From: Sialis fuliginosa
Taxonomy: Eukaryota > Arthropoda > Insecta > Megaloptera > Sialidae
Direction of reading: 5' to 3'
DNA: 64,000 nucleotides
Assembly (NCBI GenBank): GCA_961205875.1
Contig: OY540818.1
Location: 12,436,761-12,500,760 of the forward strand
The notes below the pieces were generated by a model. The model worked only from the letters and a program-made list of their open reading frames with translations, was not told the DNA's origin and made no database searches. This document shows, one piece after another, positions 12,501 to 27,500 of the stretch (position 1 is the first letter of the stretch; every line of letters begins with the position of its first letter). Position numbers and translations under genes: made by a program.

Positions 12501-15500
12501 AAGGCCGGCACTGCTTACAAACATACATATGTTGTGCAGAATTGATTTCAAGGTGGGGTGAATGTATGTATGTGTGTTATGTAAAGTGCGATTAATGAAA
12601 TTAAATTATACGCGAAACTATTGAAAATGCCGACGACTCAAGTCACGGTATGGCTCTAATTTAGGACCGGATGATGTACGGATTGCTTCATATTACACAG
12701 TTTCATTTTAATTTCAAATTTAGTATTCTTAGAACAATCGTCGGTTTAATTTTCAAACATCGTAACCTTTTGTTTGAATTTTAGGTTTTAATATCATCTG
12801 GAAAAAAAACATCTGTCAAGTAAATGAATGTAGTGTTCAGATAAATGGTGAACAATTTAATTTTTATACAATTTTACTTAAAAATATTAGTACGAAATTT
12901 TTCTTGTAACGGGATATTTTACAACAAACGTTGTAGACCTATATTATAGAAAATTGAATGCTCTACAAAAAAGATTCTATAAAATTTTCACGTAACATAT
13001 GTCGTTTGAGATATCTTGAAAAAATTAATATTTTGGGATTTCACCCCTCTCCCTTACACACGATTTTGAAATAGGACCGTCCTCAAGCCAGACTCAACCA
13101 ACCAATCAAGTTTAATTAATATCGGTTCAGTATTTCATGAGTTATGCGTGTGACAAGAATTCAGGGTACAGACAGACATGGAAAAGTGTTTGTCTTGACC
13201 TGGAACGGAAATCAATTTAAAATTTTGAAATCGGAGAACAATTTCTTACAAAGTGTTCCGTAAAAATGTAAAATAGTGATATTTAAATGTTCACTTAGGG
13301 ATAGGCACCCTTTTATCCCCGGGTGTGGGGGTTGAAACTATTTTTTCTATGATGAACACACGAATAATATTAATATGTTTGGGAGATGTTGGTAAATTAT
13401 TTAACTATGAAAAGTACTTACTCTTTAAATACATGTAGCTAAATAATTACAATTGAGTTTGGTTTAGTTGCAGTTATCGATCGTTTTACTCTTTAACAAG
13501 TGCATGGTTTTATTTTATTTTCTACATAAATGGCACTTCAGTTTTTTAATGTCATTGACTTCGGTCGGTTTGCTTTGTTCATGTTAAACAGTAATCACAC
13601 TATTGTAAATATTAAAAAAAAAACTGCTATGTACAGTTTTTAATCGATCGAACTATTCAACTAGAAAACGGTAATAGCTTTGTTGTTCATAGATGCTGTC
13701 AATTTAATCTATATTTTTATCAACATTATAGGTAAGTAGTAGGTATCTACCCATCTTTGGTTTGTTTTGGTTTAAAATATGTTTTTGGGGTAGAAAAGGT
13801 ATTAAAATAGAAATTCTTAAACTGTATATCTTATTTAATTAGTAGATTGTTTAGCTTTTACATAGCTTAGCTTAAATAATTAAACTAAATTATAATATAT
13901 GTATGTGGGGTATTACAATTCCGCAGACTATTACAATTGAAAACCGGAAACGGAAATTATGAGCATTTATGTGAAAATTTATTAAATAATTAATTACAAT
14001 CATTTTAAGTGAAATTTTTTTTGTGATTTTTTATTTGTTAACTAATACATTAGGTATGTAAAATATTCGTTACACATCTAATTATGGGCACGTCTATGAA
14101 AAATATCACGTAGAGCTGTTCTTAATTTTTTATCATACTTTTCTATAATCTACAATCCATTAAAAATATAATTTAGTACAACCTAAATCTGATGATTGAT
14201 TATTTTTATTCTATACTTGTAACTGTAAATATGTATGTATGTAAGTATGTACGTACCTACATACTTTTTTTGCGAAAGAAAGTTTTATAGATGTAGACTT
14301 TATTATTTGAATACACTCTTACTAGTTGTAAGTAATTAAAATACAATAATATTGTAAAAAAATTGATGTATGGATTTTATATATTAACTCATTATTCATT
14401 TATTCATATGGTTTTTTTATTGCACTCAGACACTCAGACCCCATTTTTGCATCGTTTCGGTTTGTGATGTAAAAATAAATTAATACATTACGCTTTTAGT
14501 TGTAAACTATATTTGCATCGTTCGAAATATCTTTTTTCTACTTCACTGAAGTAGGTACATACACATGAGTCAGGGAAAATTGATTAGAATGACTTCATAA
14601 CTGCGAATCAAAGAAGAAAATCGTTCAAAAGCACCGTTGAGTTTTTCAAAATCAAAAGGATTATATTATATAGCGTACATACTAACGTATTTGATAACAC
14701 TTTAATTATCATAAGTGTACTACGCATTAATTTTAATTCAATGGTATTCAGCTGATAATTTGACTCCTCCGCAGAAGAATCGTGTCGTTGGCTAGTTTTT
14801 ACTATGTGCTCATTCGCATACCTGACAATAGTTTATTAATGACAGTTTTTAATGCTTTAGGTCAAACCTGGGCAAAAACCTGCCCCCGGCAACATCTGAG
14901 TAATTAGTCTAGCCCGCGATGTTAGTTAGCCCCACCGCCGTTTTTTATAAAAACAGTTGTGCTGTATTGATCATTAATAATAAAATTGTATAAAAATTAA
15001 ATGATTAAAACCAATGACAGGCAGTTCATTTGAATACTTGATCGGCGTTTATTAAAATTATTCGATAATTAACTACCTTTAGTACGAGGAAGCACTGTGC
15101 ATTTACTTAGTAGATGTTTTTGTATTGGCTATATAATGATTTATTCAAAACAGCTGTAGTAATACATAACACAATACAGCATAATATTTTTTACAAAATT
15201 TTTTAAGCAAAATCTAATTACATCTTATTCCTCGTTTTTTTTGATTTCGTTAAAAGTATGTTTATTGTATAGAAAATGACGTGAAAAGTTGAAATTTTCA
15301 AACCGCAGGTCTGTATCTCAAACCATTCTCGAGATATAGCCTCTCAAAGTTTTAATTTTTTCAAATTTTTGGAGAAAAAAGGCCATAACTTTTGAACGCG
15401 TAGTCGGAATTGATTTTAGTTGATGGATTTGAAATCAGCGTGTCAAAATCTATGTAATGACATGTATAATACTTTAAAATCCGACAAAAAAATTTTGGCC

Positions 15501-18500
15501 AAAAATCGATATTTTTTTAAGGTATACCCCTTTGAATTTTTTCGATTTTTCGTGAAATTTTTTTTTTCGAGTTTTAAGGTATTATACATGTCATTATATA
15601 GATTTTAACACGCTGATTTCAAATTCGTCAACTAAAATCAATTCCGACCACGCGTTCAAAAGTTATGGCCTTTTTTCTCCAAAAATTTGAAAAAACTAAA
15701 ACTTTGAGAGGCTATATCTCGAGAATGGTTTGAGATACAGACCTGCGGTTTGAAAATTTCAACTTTTCACGTTATTTTCTATCCAATAAACATACTTTTA
15801 ACGAAATCAAAAATTCGAAATTTTTTAGTGAAATTTCCTGCAGTGAACTTCAACCCGTCTTCACCACTGATATAGAAGTATATAACTAGTAGATGAATTT
15901 ATTTGTATGTTAAAAAATAAAAATAAAAGTGTTTGATATACAAAAAAATATATTATAATGTTTTAATTTGATTTAGAACAGTGTTTTTCAACTGGCGAGG
16001 CATGGGGGAGGGGGCATAAACGGTTTTCAGGAGTTCTATGCATTTACATTTTTACTACACCCTGAAGAACACGCTCTTATAAATTTTAATAGTATAAATA
16101 CTTTAATTTATATATTGACAAATAAATCTAAATTATCAATATTAACAGTAGGTGTTCAATGAATTAAATTAACACATATAAATTAATATAATAATAATTA
16201 TTAGTTAATTATATTAGTATATTATTTCTTAATTATTTTTTGTCCACTCAGATTTTACCACAAATGGAAAATATAGGTCCGTAATTCAGGATTACTAAAA
16301 TAAAATTCTTTTTGTTTTTATTTTGTTTCTTTTTATCATCTTTTCTTTCGTATATTTAATTGAAACGAATATTATATTATGCACATTATACATACAGTTA
16401 AACAATATGTATTGTTTTTTAATTGACTATTAGTACTACGAATTGTATCAAACATAATGAACCCCCTCCTACTTATTTGTATCGCGCTTCGTCATCAAAT
16501 ATATTGTTAAATATGTAAAATAATTGTATTGGTTCCTACCCTTGACAAAAATAAATCCCTATTATGTCATGTTTAACAAAGGACGAGTTTTAATTATAAT
16601 AATTTATCACTATATCTTTTTATTAGTATTTATTTCTATTTTGGTAAAAGGAATTACAGATTTTTTTACCAATAATGAAAAATGTAATACAGAATCGATA
16701 AAAATTTAATTAGTTGTTACGGTTTCTGAATTAGTTTACACAAGGTGTTAAGGAACAGTTACTGACAATTACGTACCCTGATTGGTTAATTTGTTTGTTA
16801 TAGGTACACAAGTTTATTGTAAAAAAGAGACAAATTGACTGACACATTCATTATATTATCAACTGTATCGTAACTAACAACGTAAACTACGTGTATGTCA
16901 CTTTTTTATAGAAAATGTCTAATATCAATAATTAATTAGGTCGGTTATTTATGTATGTACAAAATTCTATGAAAATTAACTTAATTTTTTTATATTTAAG
17001 GATTGAGAGATGGAGAGTTGAAACTCATTTTATTTTAAATAAGTTATCTAAATAGTTGGCTATTTATTCATTACACGAAATCGTAAATCCTTTGTGAGAT
17101 AGGGGATAGATTTTCCCCTAGAATTCCCAAACCCCTTTAAAAAAATTTCGCCGGATCAAATTACACTTTATCTGTGACAGGAGGCTTAATATTGAAGGTA
17201 GACTATATGTACAATATTTATGAAATTCTACTGTATTTAAGGGTTGGGGGATGGAGGGTTAAATCTATCTATTGAGCTTTCAAAGTGTGACATATATATA
17301 CTATATATGTACCTACGTCAAAATATATGTTATTGTTTAATCTATGTGGAAGCCAAAACTGCAATTTTATTTAACTTTAGTTGATTAGTAAAACAAAACA
17401 ATTGTTTAATTAATTATATTTATTTTCTTCCAGTGCTTACAAAATTGTTTTCTGATTTTAGTCGTTACTTTTGCCTTGTGGACTATTAATTTATTATAAT
17501 TTAATAAAAAGCCTATGAAACATCCAGATATTATTAATTAATAATGTTCATGCGGAGAAAACAGTGCCTACTAGGTTGTATGAATATTGCACTAGAACAA
17601 GGGTCACCAAACTTTTCGTGAAACGGGCCGGATCGATTTTTTTTAAATTTGGGGAACCGGACGAAAAATATTCTTGCTGGAATCCTATTAGAACTTATTT
17701 ACATGTGCAATGTGCTATGTAAATAGAGTACATGTCGGAATTTATAATGGAAAATATTTTTAAAAATGTAGATAAATGATAAATACATATTATATGTACA
17801 TTAAATCATTGAATTATATAAAATTAATATTTCTTATATGTATATAAAAAATCGTTTGGTGACCGCTGCACAAGAACATGTACTGTGTTGATTGTTGTGA
17901 ATTTTCACTCGACAGCAGCTTTACATTTTTAAATAGCAGATTCTGATACAGACCATTTATTTTACAATACAAGAGCATGTGTATCGTATATGTATATATT
18001 TGTTGTACGGGCATAGATAAATTTCTCTTTAGAATTTGTACAGAATGAACACTCATAAATAGCTTCAGATGGATACAAGATGAAGGGAGTTGAGAAATTT
18101 TAACTCTTTGTGTTGACATTCTTCTGCAATGCGGAGATCTGTAGGATACAGTTTCGTTCGTTATTTTATTAATACTCGGTTTTACTAAAGTCCGTCATTT
18201 CTAACAGCCTAGTCAATCGTACAATACAACCATACCCCGAATTAACGTCACGTTTGGTTTTGGTCTAACGGTGACCTTAATTGCCAAATTATGATTAATC
18301 TTTATGTTTCAAAAACTCGGAAAAGAAATACATAAATTGGGTATAGTTTTTGCTCTAGAGCCGCATAGACAACCTAAAATTATTCGAGGGCCGCACATAA
18401 ATAATAACATAAAAAATAATTTAACTTACAATTTAAAAAAAAAAAATCGTAAAAACATTTTGTCCTTTGCCATAAGTCGGTTTGGTTTCTGAACGGCTTA

Positions 18501-21500
18501 GCGATTACGAAATTAATATAGTGTAAAGTAAAAAAGTAAAGTAAAATACAAATGATCCTCTAATCTGTATTCTTCAAGGGCATATTTTACTATATTTGTA
18601 GTGAAACACTTGGCGTACATCCAGAAGATTAAAAACATTTTTGTAAATAGCTTAAAATTATAATAATATATTGTCTCTATATGGTTTTTTCAATGGGGAT
18701 GTTTTTCAGTGTTACAATTTCAGGACAACCGAACAAAATAATGTTTGACCCGCGCTTTTCTTATTTCTGATAAATAACAGTTTTATGAACTTATTAATCA
18801 ATTATTTTCTTATTTTTTATAGTTTAGTGCAAGCCTGGCCCACCCAAATTGCACCGCGGGCCACATTGACGACCTAAAATTTTCCGAGAGCCGCACATAA
18901 ATAAGAAATTTTGTAAAAAAAAAATAGTTTTTCTGGTTTTGAATTTTTTTCTAATCAATTTCCATTTTCTTTTTAAAGTAGAGCTACGTCTTCCCCGGCA
19001 ATATTAAGGAATAACCTCGGAAACACGAATGTAACGAAAATATGTCACACTTTAAAAGCGTATATCTCCGGAACTAATAATCATAGAGAAATAAATAAAA
19101 AGCCAATAGATAGCTTATAAATATAATCTATTTGGTGGGGAAACCTACATAAGTGCAAGAGTTTTAGAGAAAAAATTACCCTCTACATCGCATAGAAACC
19201 GCGATATTTACGATTTTGTATAATTAATAAATAACGAAAAAATCTCAATATTTTACTCCGTCACAGATAAAGGGTTGTAATTTGTCTCATTTAACTAACC
19301 AACAACAGAATATATCTCTATGGTTTCAAGTATTTAAATTCTAATAAATAATGACTTTATTTATTCACAAAAATACTTCAACTTCTAATTTTGTATTATA
19401 TTATAAAACAAAATTATCAATTAAAATGAGTAGTTAAGTCACATAAATATAACAATATTTCGATGAAAACAACGGGAAATTAAAACCAACCTCAGTCATT
19501 GTGAAACACCTATAACACATAAATAAAATAAACATTATAAAAGCATAATTTGTTCATATGGTCATCCCTGTTCGTTGTGTTCGTCTTGTTCCCACAATTG
19601 TCTTGAGTTTAAAAATAAATTTAAGTGTGATAACAGCTGCTTTTTTAGTATTATATAAATTAACAACAATTCAAAAAAATGCAAGGAAAGTTTGGCAACG
19701 GATATTGTTTTCTCGTGCATCATTTTTTATGTATATATATACTATTATATACCTATTTAAATTGAGACAAGCAAATACCTCGAAAACTAAGATTTAATAA
19801 ATAAACCTATTAAACAATGTTTAATAGGTTTATTATAGATAATATTTATATCCTCGGTTAACACCGAGTTCAATGTGCTAGTATTATATAAATGTTCATA
19901 AAAACGAATGCAACGTGGGTGAAGCCGCGAGTAGTATACCTGTAAATAATAAATAAATAACTAAAATCAATAAAATTGTATAAATATATCACGACCTAAA
20001 ATTGAATTGACATTTATTATCTTTCCATTTAATAATTAACAACACATATGTTACATATCCAGTAGTATGAGTCATAAAATTACAGTGTGTATCTTATTCT
20101 AGCTAGAATCAAGAATATTTAATATACCTACATAAAAAATAGACAGTATATCTAGTTCATATTTAATATGTACTTACAGTACGTGACGTATAGTATTAAA
20201 TTATCATAATATATTATGTAGACATGTCAATTTTCACCGAATTCTTCAGGAAGCTTTCAAGTTCGATGTGTATAAAATCAACAGTGTTTTTATGAACAGA
20301 TATATACTTTCACTATTTTCTCACGTTTTGTACTGTCAAGCATTTAAATTAATTATTCGTAGGTAATTTTTATTATTAAATCGACACGGAATAAAGTTTC
20401 AGAGGCGTATCGTGAAGGATTATATTCAAATAATATTTTTGCTTCCTCGCAATATCGAAGATACGAGAGCTTTGTGATCGTTTTAAAATGAGACAAAAAA
20501 ATTGTTCTCCGAATTCAAATTTTTTTCCGTTTCAGATCAAGACAAACACTTTTCGTTACGTGTCTGCCTGTCTGTGTGTCTGTCCCCTGAATCCTTGTCA
20601 CACGCATAACTCGTGAACCACTGAACCGATATTAATGAAACTTTGTTGGATGGTTGGGTGTGGCTTGAGCACGGTCCCATTTCAAAATCGTGAGTAAGGA
20701 GGAGGGGTGACATCCAAAAATATTTAATTTTTCAAGATATCGAACGACCTTTACATATTAAATGTCATTTCGACGTTTGCATAAATTTAGATTTAGATTG
20801 AAATTGTCAAAAAATTAAAAATATACAAAAAAATAATTAGGTGCGTCTTAAGAAAAATTTTGAACTAATATTTTTTAGTAAAATTGTATAAAAATTAAAT
20901 GGTTAACCAATTAACTACCTTTGGAGAATTTAGCACGAGGAAGCACTATGCATGTGCATTTACTTGGCAGATGTTTTTCTGTTAAATTCACCTAAAAAAT
21001 TAGCTATCTGCCTATGGTCGCTACATTATGAAAACTAAAATAAATTCATATTATCATAGCATAGTGAAAAATATTAATATTCTTATTTTGATTAAAATAT
21101 AATAATATATTGATATTTCTATTTTATTAAATGGTTTTTACATTTATCTGCTTATTCAGAGACCACACCACATAATAATTATCTATTCTGTATTTTAAAA
21201 GGGAAAATTATCACACAATTTTTCTAATGGCATTGGTAATTTTGCTATCGTTCGTGTAAAAAGTTTAATTCATGATAACAGTGCTATTAGCTTATCTCAT
21301 ATTTTATTTGTTTTGTATTTGAACATTTTCTTTCTTGTATGAAATGCATGCATAAGTTTGTCCAAAAAATTCCAGAAATATCTCAAAGGGGTTGAGTTTT
21401 TGGTAAAAATGTTCCATACAAAAATATCAGTGCTTAAAAAATGATATTTATCTAACTTTGGAATGGCCTTGAAAGATTAAGTTTTTTTTAACGTAAGTTC

Positions 21501-24500
21501 TATTTTATTGCGGAATAAAACTTTTGTCTGAACGTTTTTTCGTCCGATTTTATTTCAGAAAAATTTCCTATAACTTTTTTATGTATTTTTATTAAAGTGT
21601 AATACAGGTAAACGTCGTTTTGCGCCGGTTCGATTTACGCCAATTCACAATTACGTCGGTTGGTGCCGGTGTGGGATTCCCCGGTTCGGCCGACACCAGA
21701 CGACAGTAGGCGCCGCGATTCTAATAGCAGACACACTTTTACACGTTGTTTTATTCTATTACCGTGTACGCGAGCAGCCTATTGTGTGTGTGAAATTGTT
21801 TCCGAGTTAGTTTTCGTTTTGTTTTTAAGAAAAATAAAAAAAATTTATATCGTCCATTATATTTGTGTTCATTTTACGCCGGTGTCTCTCGGAACGGAAC
21901 CCCGGCGTAAAACGACGTTTACCTGTATATTGTAATTTTAAATAATTTTTGTCATAAATGCATGTTGGAATAATTTCCTAATATCTTAATAAGATACATG
22001 TGCCACAAAAATGCTTAATTGCGTATTCGTGAGAATAAAATATGTATTTAAAATTCTAAATTAGTACAACATAATATTAATTAATTGATAATTTTACAAT
22101 ACAAGAAACCAACGATGTTTTCTTTTTTCTTAAAAAAAGTTAATCGTTTTTTAACCTGTAGTAGAAAATACCTGTAAAATAAATAATAAAAATGGTAAAT
22201 GTTACCTTTATACAATTCCTGGATATCACTAATTCAGAGGCGTAGCTAGAACTCCTTGCGCCCCACGCAAAGATCCATTATATACAAAAGGGCAACAAGG
22301 GTCGTAAAATAACGAACGATTTACTGATCACGAACAAAATTGTGTTTTTTGTCTAAAATATAAATCAATGGATTGTTATCAGTAAATGATATTTTTGATT
22401 ATTACTTACTATGAAGTTATATTGTTTAGTTAGTCATTCTATGTGTTAAATTGGATATATTGTTTTACTGTTTATTTTATGATAAAGTACGTTTAGGTAC
22501 TTATAAATGACCTTCTTAAGTATAAACTCACAATTTGTAGACAGTAATTGGGAAATGTATTGTTAAAAATAACTATGACCAATAATTCTATTGAGAATGC
22601 AATTGAAAAATGTATCAAAATTTATCGTTATGTTACGTAAAAATAAATACAATCAATAATATTTAATAAAGAATGTGGAAGTTATAATTCATCTGCAATG
22701 ATCTTTACATGGCTATTGGTTTCTGGGTATTAACAGTGACTTCATGGACAATGTTTCGACCCATTTTTATATGGCTATTGTTGGATAAAAATCATATTAC
22801 ATATGTATAATAAGAAAAATATATTTTAGTCTTTTATTAATGTATTTTATAAACCGTTTGTATGTTGCTTATGTTATTGATAAAATATAAATGCTTATAA
22901 TGTATTATTATACTTATTACAATGGATCGATAAAAGCTACGTTACTTTTTAGATTTATCTACGAATAAAAAATGCTAGCATGAATATTTAATGTCATTAA
23001 CTTTATCGGTAACTACCCACGTATGCAATTATTTATACAGGCATGTAATATTATGTTTTAAGCAGTATATTTTACGAAATTTTAATAATTATAACATGTA
23101 TAATATTAAAAATTGTTTTCAATAATTTATACTGCTCCACTCGTAATGTTCGACGTTTCTTCAAATATTACAGTAGGAATCATATTATTAAGAATATTAA
23201 TCTAAAATAATTGAATTAATTATTTATTATTAAAAAATTAAGATAATATCTACATAAATAAATTTGTATGCTCTGTACATATAAGATAAATATTTAGGGT
23301 TTTTTTTTTATGTAAACATGATTTAATTTGTTACGTACTTTGGCTTCAGAGCAAATATTATGACTCAGTCAGATTTAAATCATAATTAATTAATATTGTA
23401 TATTTTACAGATACATTCCAACGAGACTGTGGGGGTTCAGTGGCCATGTACAGACAATCATCCACAGTGTGGTTGGAAGGGTGCGCTGCCCCTGGCCAAT
23501 CGGTAACCGAGTGTTTATCAAGCTCAAAGACCAAACCACTCTCACTTATGATTTATACCAACCATTGGAAAATGTACACGAAGGTGGTTTAATTTTTATT
23601 AATTATTATTATAAACATTTATGCTGTAATCAAAACCACAGTAAAATCCTATCTTAATATTGGTTATGACACTTTCTATTTATTTTTAAGGACGCTAAGA
23701 ATATGACTCTCCAAAAATATTAGACCTTAGGATTTTTCGTAATAGTTCATATTAATTAATGATAAGTATTTATTCTTCTATGTAATTTTATGAGCATAAT
23801 TTGTTTTTCAGATGACGTGACAGTAGCGATATGTCCAGGTATAGGTAATACTTCAGAAAGTATATATATAAGGACGTTTGTGCATTGGGCTCAAATACAC
23901 GGTTACCGCGCTTGTGTCCTGAACCATGTTGGTGCTCTACAGTCAGTGCCTGTTACTTCCCCACGCATATTCACTTACGGTATGAATATAAAATGTTTTC
24001 ACCTGATTTTTTCCTCTTCAAAATATAATATATGCATTTCTTTTTGCTTGTAGCTTGTATGATTTGTAGATTTTTATTAAACGATGCGATTGTTTTACTA
24101 ATATTGTCAAATAATTGATTTAAAAAATGAATGAGACACATTTTTAGGTATATTCGCCTGAGTTTTTATTTTATTTTGTGTGTTTTTGTTTCCATTATTT
24201 GTCAATATTGCAGTGGTCATCTTTATTAAACTTCAATGACGTGTGAAATTTAAAATTCTTGGTGTCGTAACATAATAAAAAATCGTTTTAAAATACTTAA
24301 ATATACAATTTTTGATATATCTCTAGGTCATACAGCTGATTTTAATGAAATGCTACAAAGTTTATTGGAACGGCATCCTGACACCAAGGTAGTGTGCGTG
24401 GGTTTCAGCTTGGGGGGTAACATCGTTACCAAATATATGGGGGAGACGGATCGCGCCCGCTCGCCCAACATTGTCGGCGCTGTATCCATTTGTCAAGGGT

Positions 24501-27500
24501 ACTGTGCCATTGAGTAAGTGACGTTATCTCGTATGTATATATGTAACACTACTGGACGTCTGATTTAACTGTTTGTTTTTATTTACTTCTAAGTACTTCT
24601 TAAATATATTGTTAGATATTAATTCTATTTATTTAATTACTTAATTAAATTGATTTGCCTGCTACTGAGATACAATCAATCAAAATAAATAAGTAGATAT
24701 TACAACAGATAGGTACTTTGAGAGATATAATTGGAAAAAATCATAATACGATTGTAAAAAATACTATTATAACTATGTTAGCTGCTATTGTTTAATATAA
24801 GTGATACTTGAACCTTGCACGGTATACAGAATTTAGTTGTGTGTTAGTTTAAACTAAAATTATTATAAAATATATTGTATTTGGTCTATTCCCAATTTTT
24901 GATTTAGTTCTTTGAGTTATCAAAATAATAATATACATATGATTAAATTAACAATATTTAGGAATTACTACTTAGATAAATAAAAACAAAAGTAATAGTA
25001 ACTCCATTTTTATTACATGGAATTTTAAGGAAGTATATAAAAATACAGCTAAAGTAGTAATAAACATGTATTGGAATGTTTTGTAAAACATTAATTTAAG
25101 TACACAATTTAATGCCAATTAATTACTCACAATTTTTTTAGTTAGTTTATTTAATTTAATAGCTTTATTTCTTTTACTTTTTTCTTTACTATTATCGTGT
25201 CCTTTGATATTTTTAAAGTTATCTTTGGTATGCAGGCTTTTTTTAATTTTATTTTTTAATAATGAGTGTTTAAAAAATATTATAAAGTTAACGCTGTTTT
25301 TTATTGTATACACCAGGGGTGTCAAATAATTTCTACATAAATGAGTCTAAAATATAAAAATGCAGTAGAAACAAATATTGGTACAATACTCAAATTTTCA
25401 CAAGATCGCGATTGATATTATTGACACCCCTGATATACACCAAGACCCTGTTTTGCCAAATGCATTTTTCAAAAATGCATTTGGCAAAAAACTTGGGTTT
25501 AGGTGTTTAAATAAAAGTAATCAGATATCTTTTTCAGCCTGCAATTTTGAAAAACATTTTTACTGTAGTAGATTTATTTTTTTGTAAACTTTAAAAAAAT
25601 ATATATCACCGCTTAGCATTGCTTAGTTTAAATTGCAATTTATAATTGTTTTTTGATTAAATTTTCATTCCTTAAAAATATATAATATTGAAGATAACTT
25701 TGAAAGTAATTTTCACTTCTCTTTAAAAATCAACTAATTATTGCACATTGCACTGATGTTTTCTAAGTAAATAAATTAAATAATAGTTATATAACCAACT
25801 TAATTCGGCACTGTTTTATTTTATAATTGCTTTATTCTTTTTTTGTGTATACTACCACTATTGTACTACATATTTTCTAGTCCTTATCTAATTAAAGTTG
25901 TTCTATTTATTTAATATTAACAAATAGTATGTCGTTTTTCAGTTTCATATTTTAATACAATGTTTTTTTTAAATATAACCATTAACTTTGTTATTACTTT
26001 AGTTTAGAATAAATAGTGTTTATTATCCAAGAGTAAAAGTTGAAACAAACTACTTCTAATTATATATGTTATGATAAAATGGCTGTTGCTAAATAGATAA
26101 CTAAATAATTTAATGTTTTTAATATGCGTATTGATTAGAAAGAAAAAAACTTTAAATTGGTTGATCAGATCCTGAGATACGAGCAAAAAAATACTGAGTT
26201 AATTGAAGCGTATTATATTTGAAACTATGAATTCTACATGAAATAAAAATGTTGAAACATCCAAATAGTAGGATATTAAAACCGAATCTAGATTTCTGTT
26301 ATAAAATATGAAACTGACATGCACATGCACTCTGTACTGTACTGGCTAGTGTGACAGTAACAGCACCTGTATTTTATATACTACTCCTGTGATGTGTGTC
26401 TTAACGGAGGCGCGCGGTTTTCTGCGCCTGTCGCGCGTGTTCTAGGTCGGGCGTGGATTCGGGCACCAGCTTCTCGCAGTTGATGCGTGCTTCGGACCGT
26501 ATACTCTGGTTGCCGTGGTTGTATAAAACGTATGCCTTTTTTTTTCATGCGCACGCTATAATCTAATTATTTATTGTCGTGGGTGTTTTGTTAACTTGGT
26601 CTAGTACAGTGGTCTTAAACAAAAATTGTCAGAGGTGTTTTCATTATTTTGATTTTGATGAAATGTAGTTTTGATTTCGTAAGATGCAAGATGATTTTAT
26701 TTGTTTAGGAACCACTGTTCTAGATTGTCTGTTTACTAAGAATATATGTTTGAAACATTATCAAATCAAAATCTCTTTGCGAGGTATCAAATTATATTAT
26801 GCTGTCTATGTAGTTGCACTGAAAATACCTTGTAGAAAGATTTTACTTGTGAGCAAATTCTTCATGATATCGGGCATAAATTATTTTTTTATATTTGTTT
26901 TTAGTTTTTCTTAATATACAGACGGTACTTTTTAAATATTGTAGGTTATTGTACATATGCCCAGGTCTAAGTATTTGTTATTTTTTATTTCAAAACTTAT
27001 GTTTTCCTACCAACTAAAGATATAATAGAAAAAATAATTCAGTTCCAGTTTAGGTTTACTTTTATATTTTATATAGCTTGGTGCATGTCTTATTCACATA
27101 AAGACTTTATAAAATATAAAAATATTTATACTGGATTTATTTGGAATATTGTGAAAAATATATACATGCAAAAAATGATTCAGGGCTAGTTCTATCAAAA
27201 CATAATTATTTATGCCTTTGCAATAGTGTTTCCCTTTTCTCAAAAAAGATTGTTTAAAATTTAGTCAAAACAAATTTTTTATAATCAATTTTACAGGTAA
27301 CAGAAAAATGTATTGGATTTAACAGTGGATAAACTAAACAATGGAATACAGTAATACAGGGAAAACTATTTTATCCAAATTAGAGACGAAGAATTTTTTG
27401 TATTTATATTCCATTAACATTTATTTGGTTCTAGTATTATATTTAAAAATAGGAAATTAAATTCAGAAATAAACACATTTTTAACTGTTTCTAAACATTA

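Larger units (their letters stand above)
9722..23410 (+). other. ABHD2-like intron 1, repeat-rich
   Basis: This 13.7-kb intron carries no exon that I can recognise. It holds several non-autonomous DNA transposons (11,908-12,513; 17,598-17,868; 21,605-21,925), a near-perfect foldback (15,237-15,814), and two pairs of longer repeats shared within the intron. It also has hAT-like ends at 15,979 and 22,235. The listed elements cover a minority of its length; the rest is AT-rich DNA without visible structure. Confidence 0.8.

Noticed and set aside
21660-21935. 91-codon frame with arginine-rich start
   Set aside because: It lies within the GC-rich interior of a pogo-like MITE and runs into its terminal repeat; no transposase motif.
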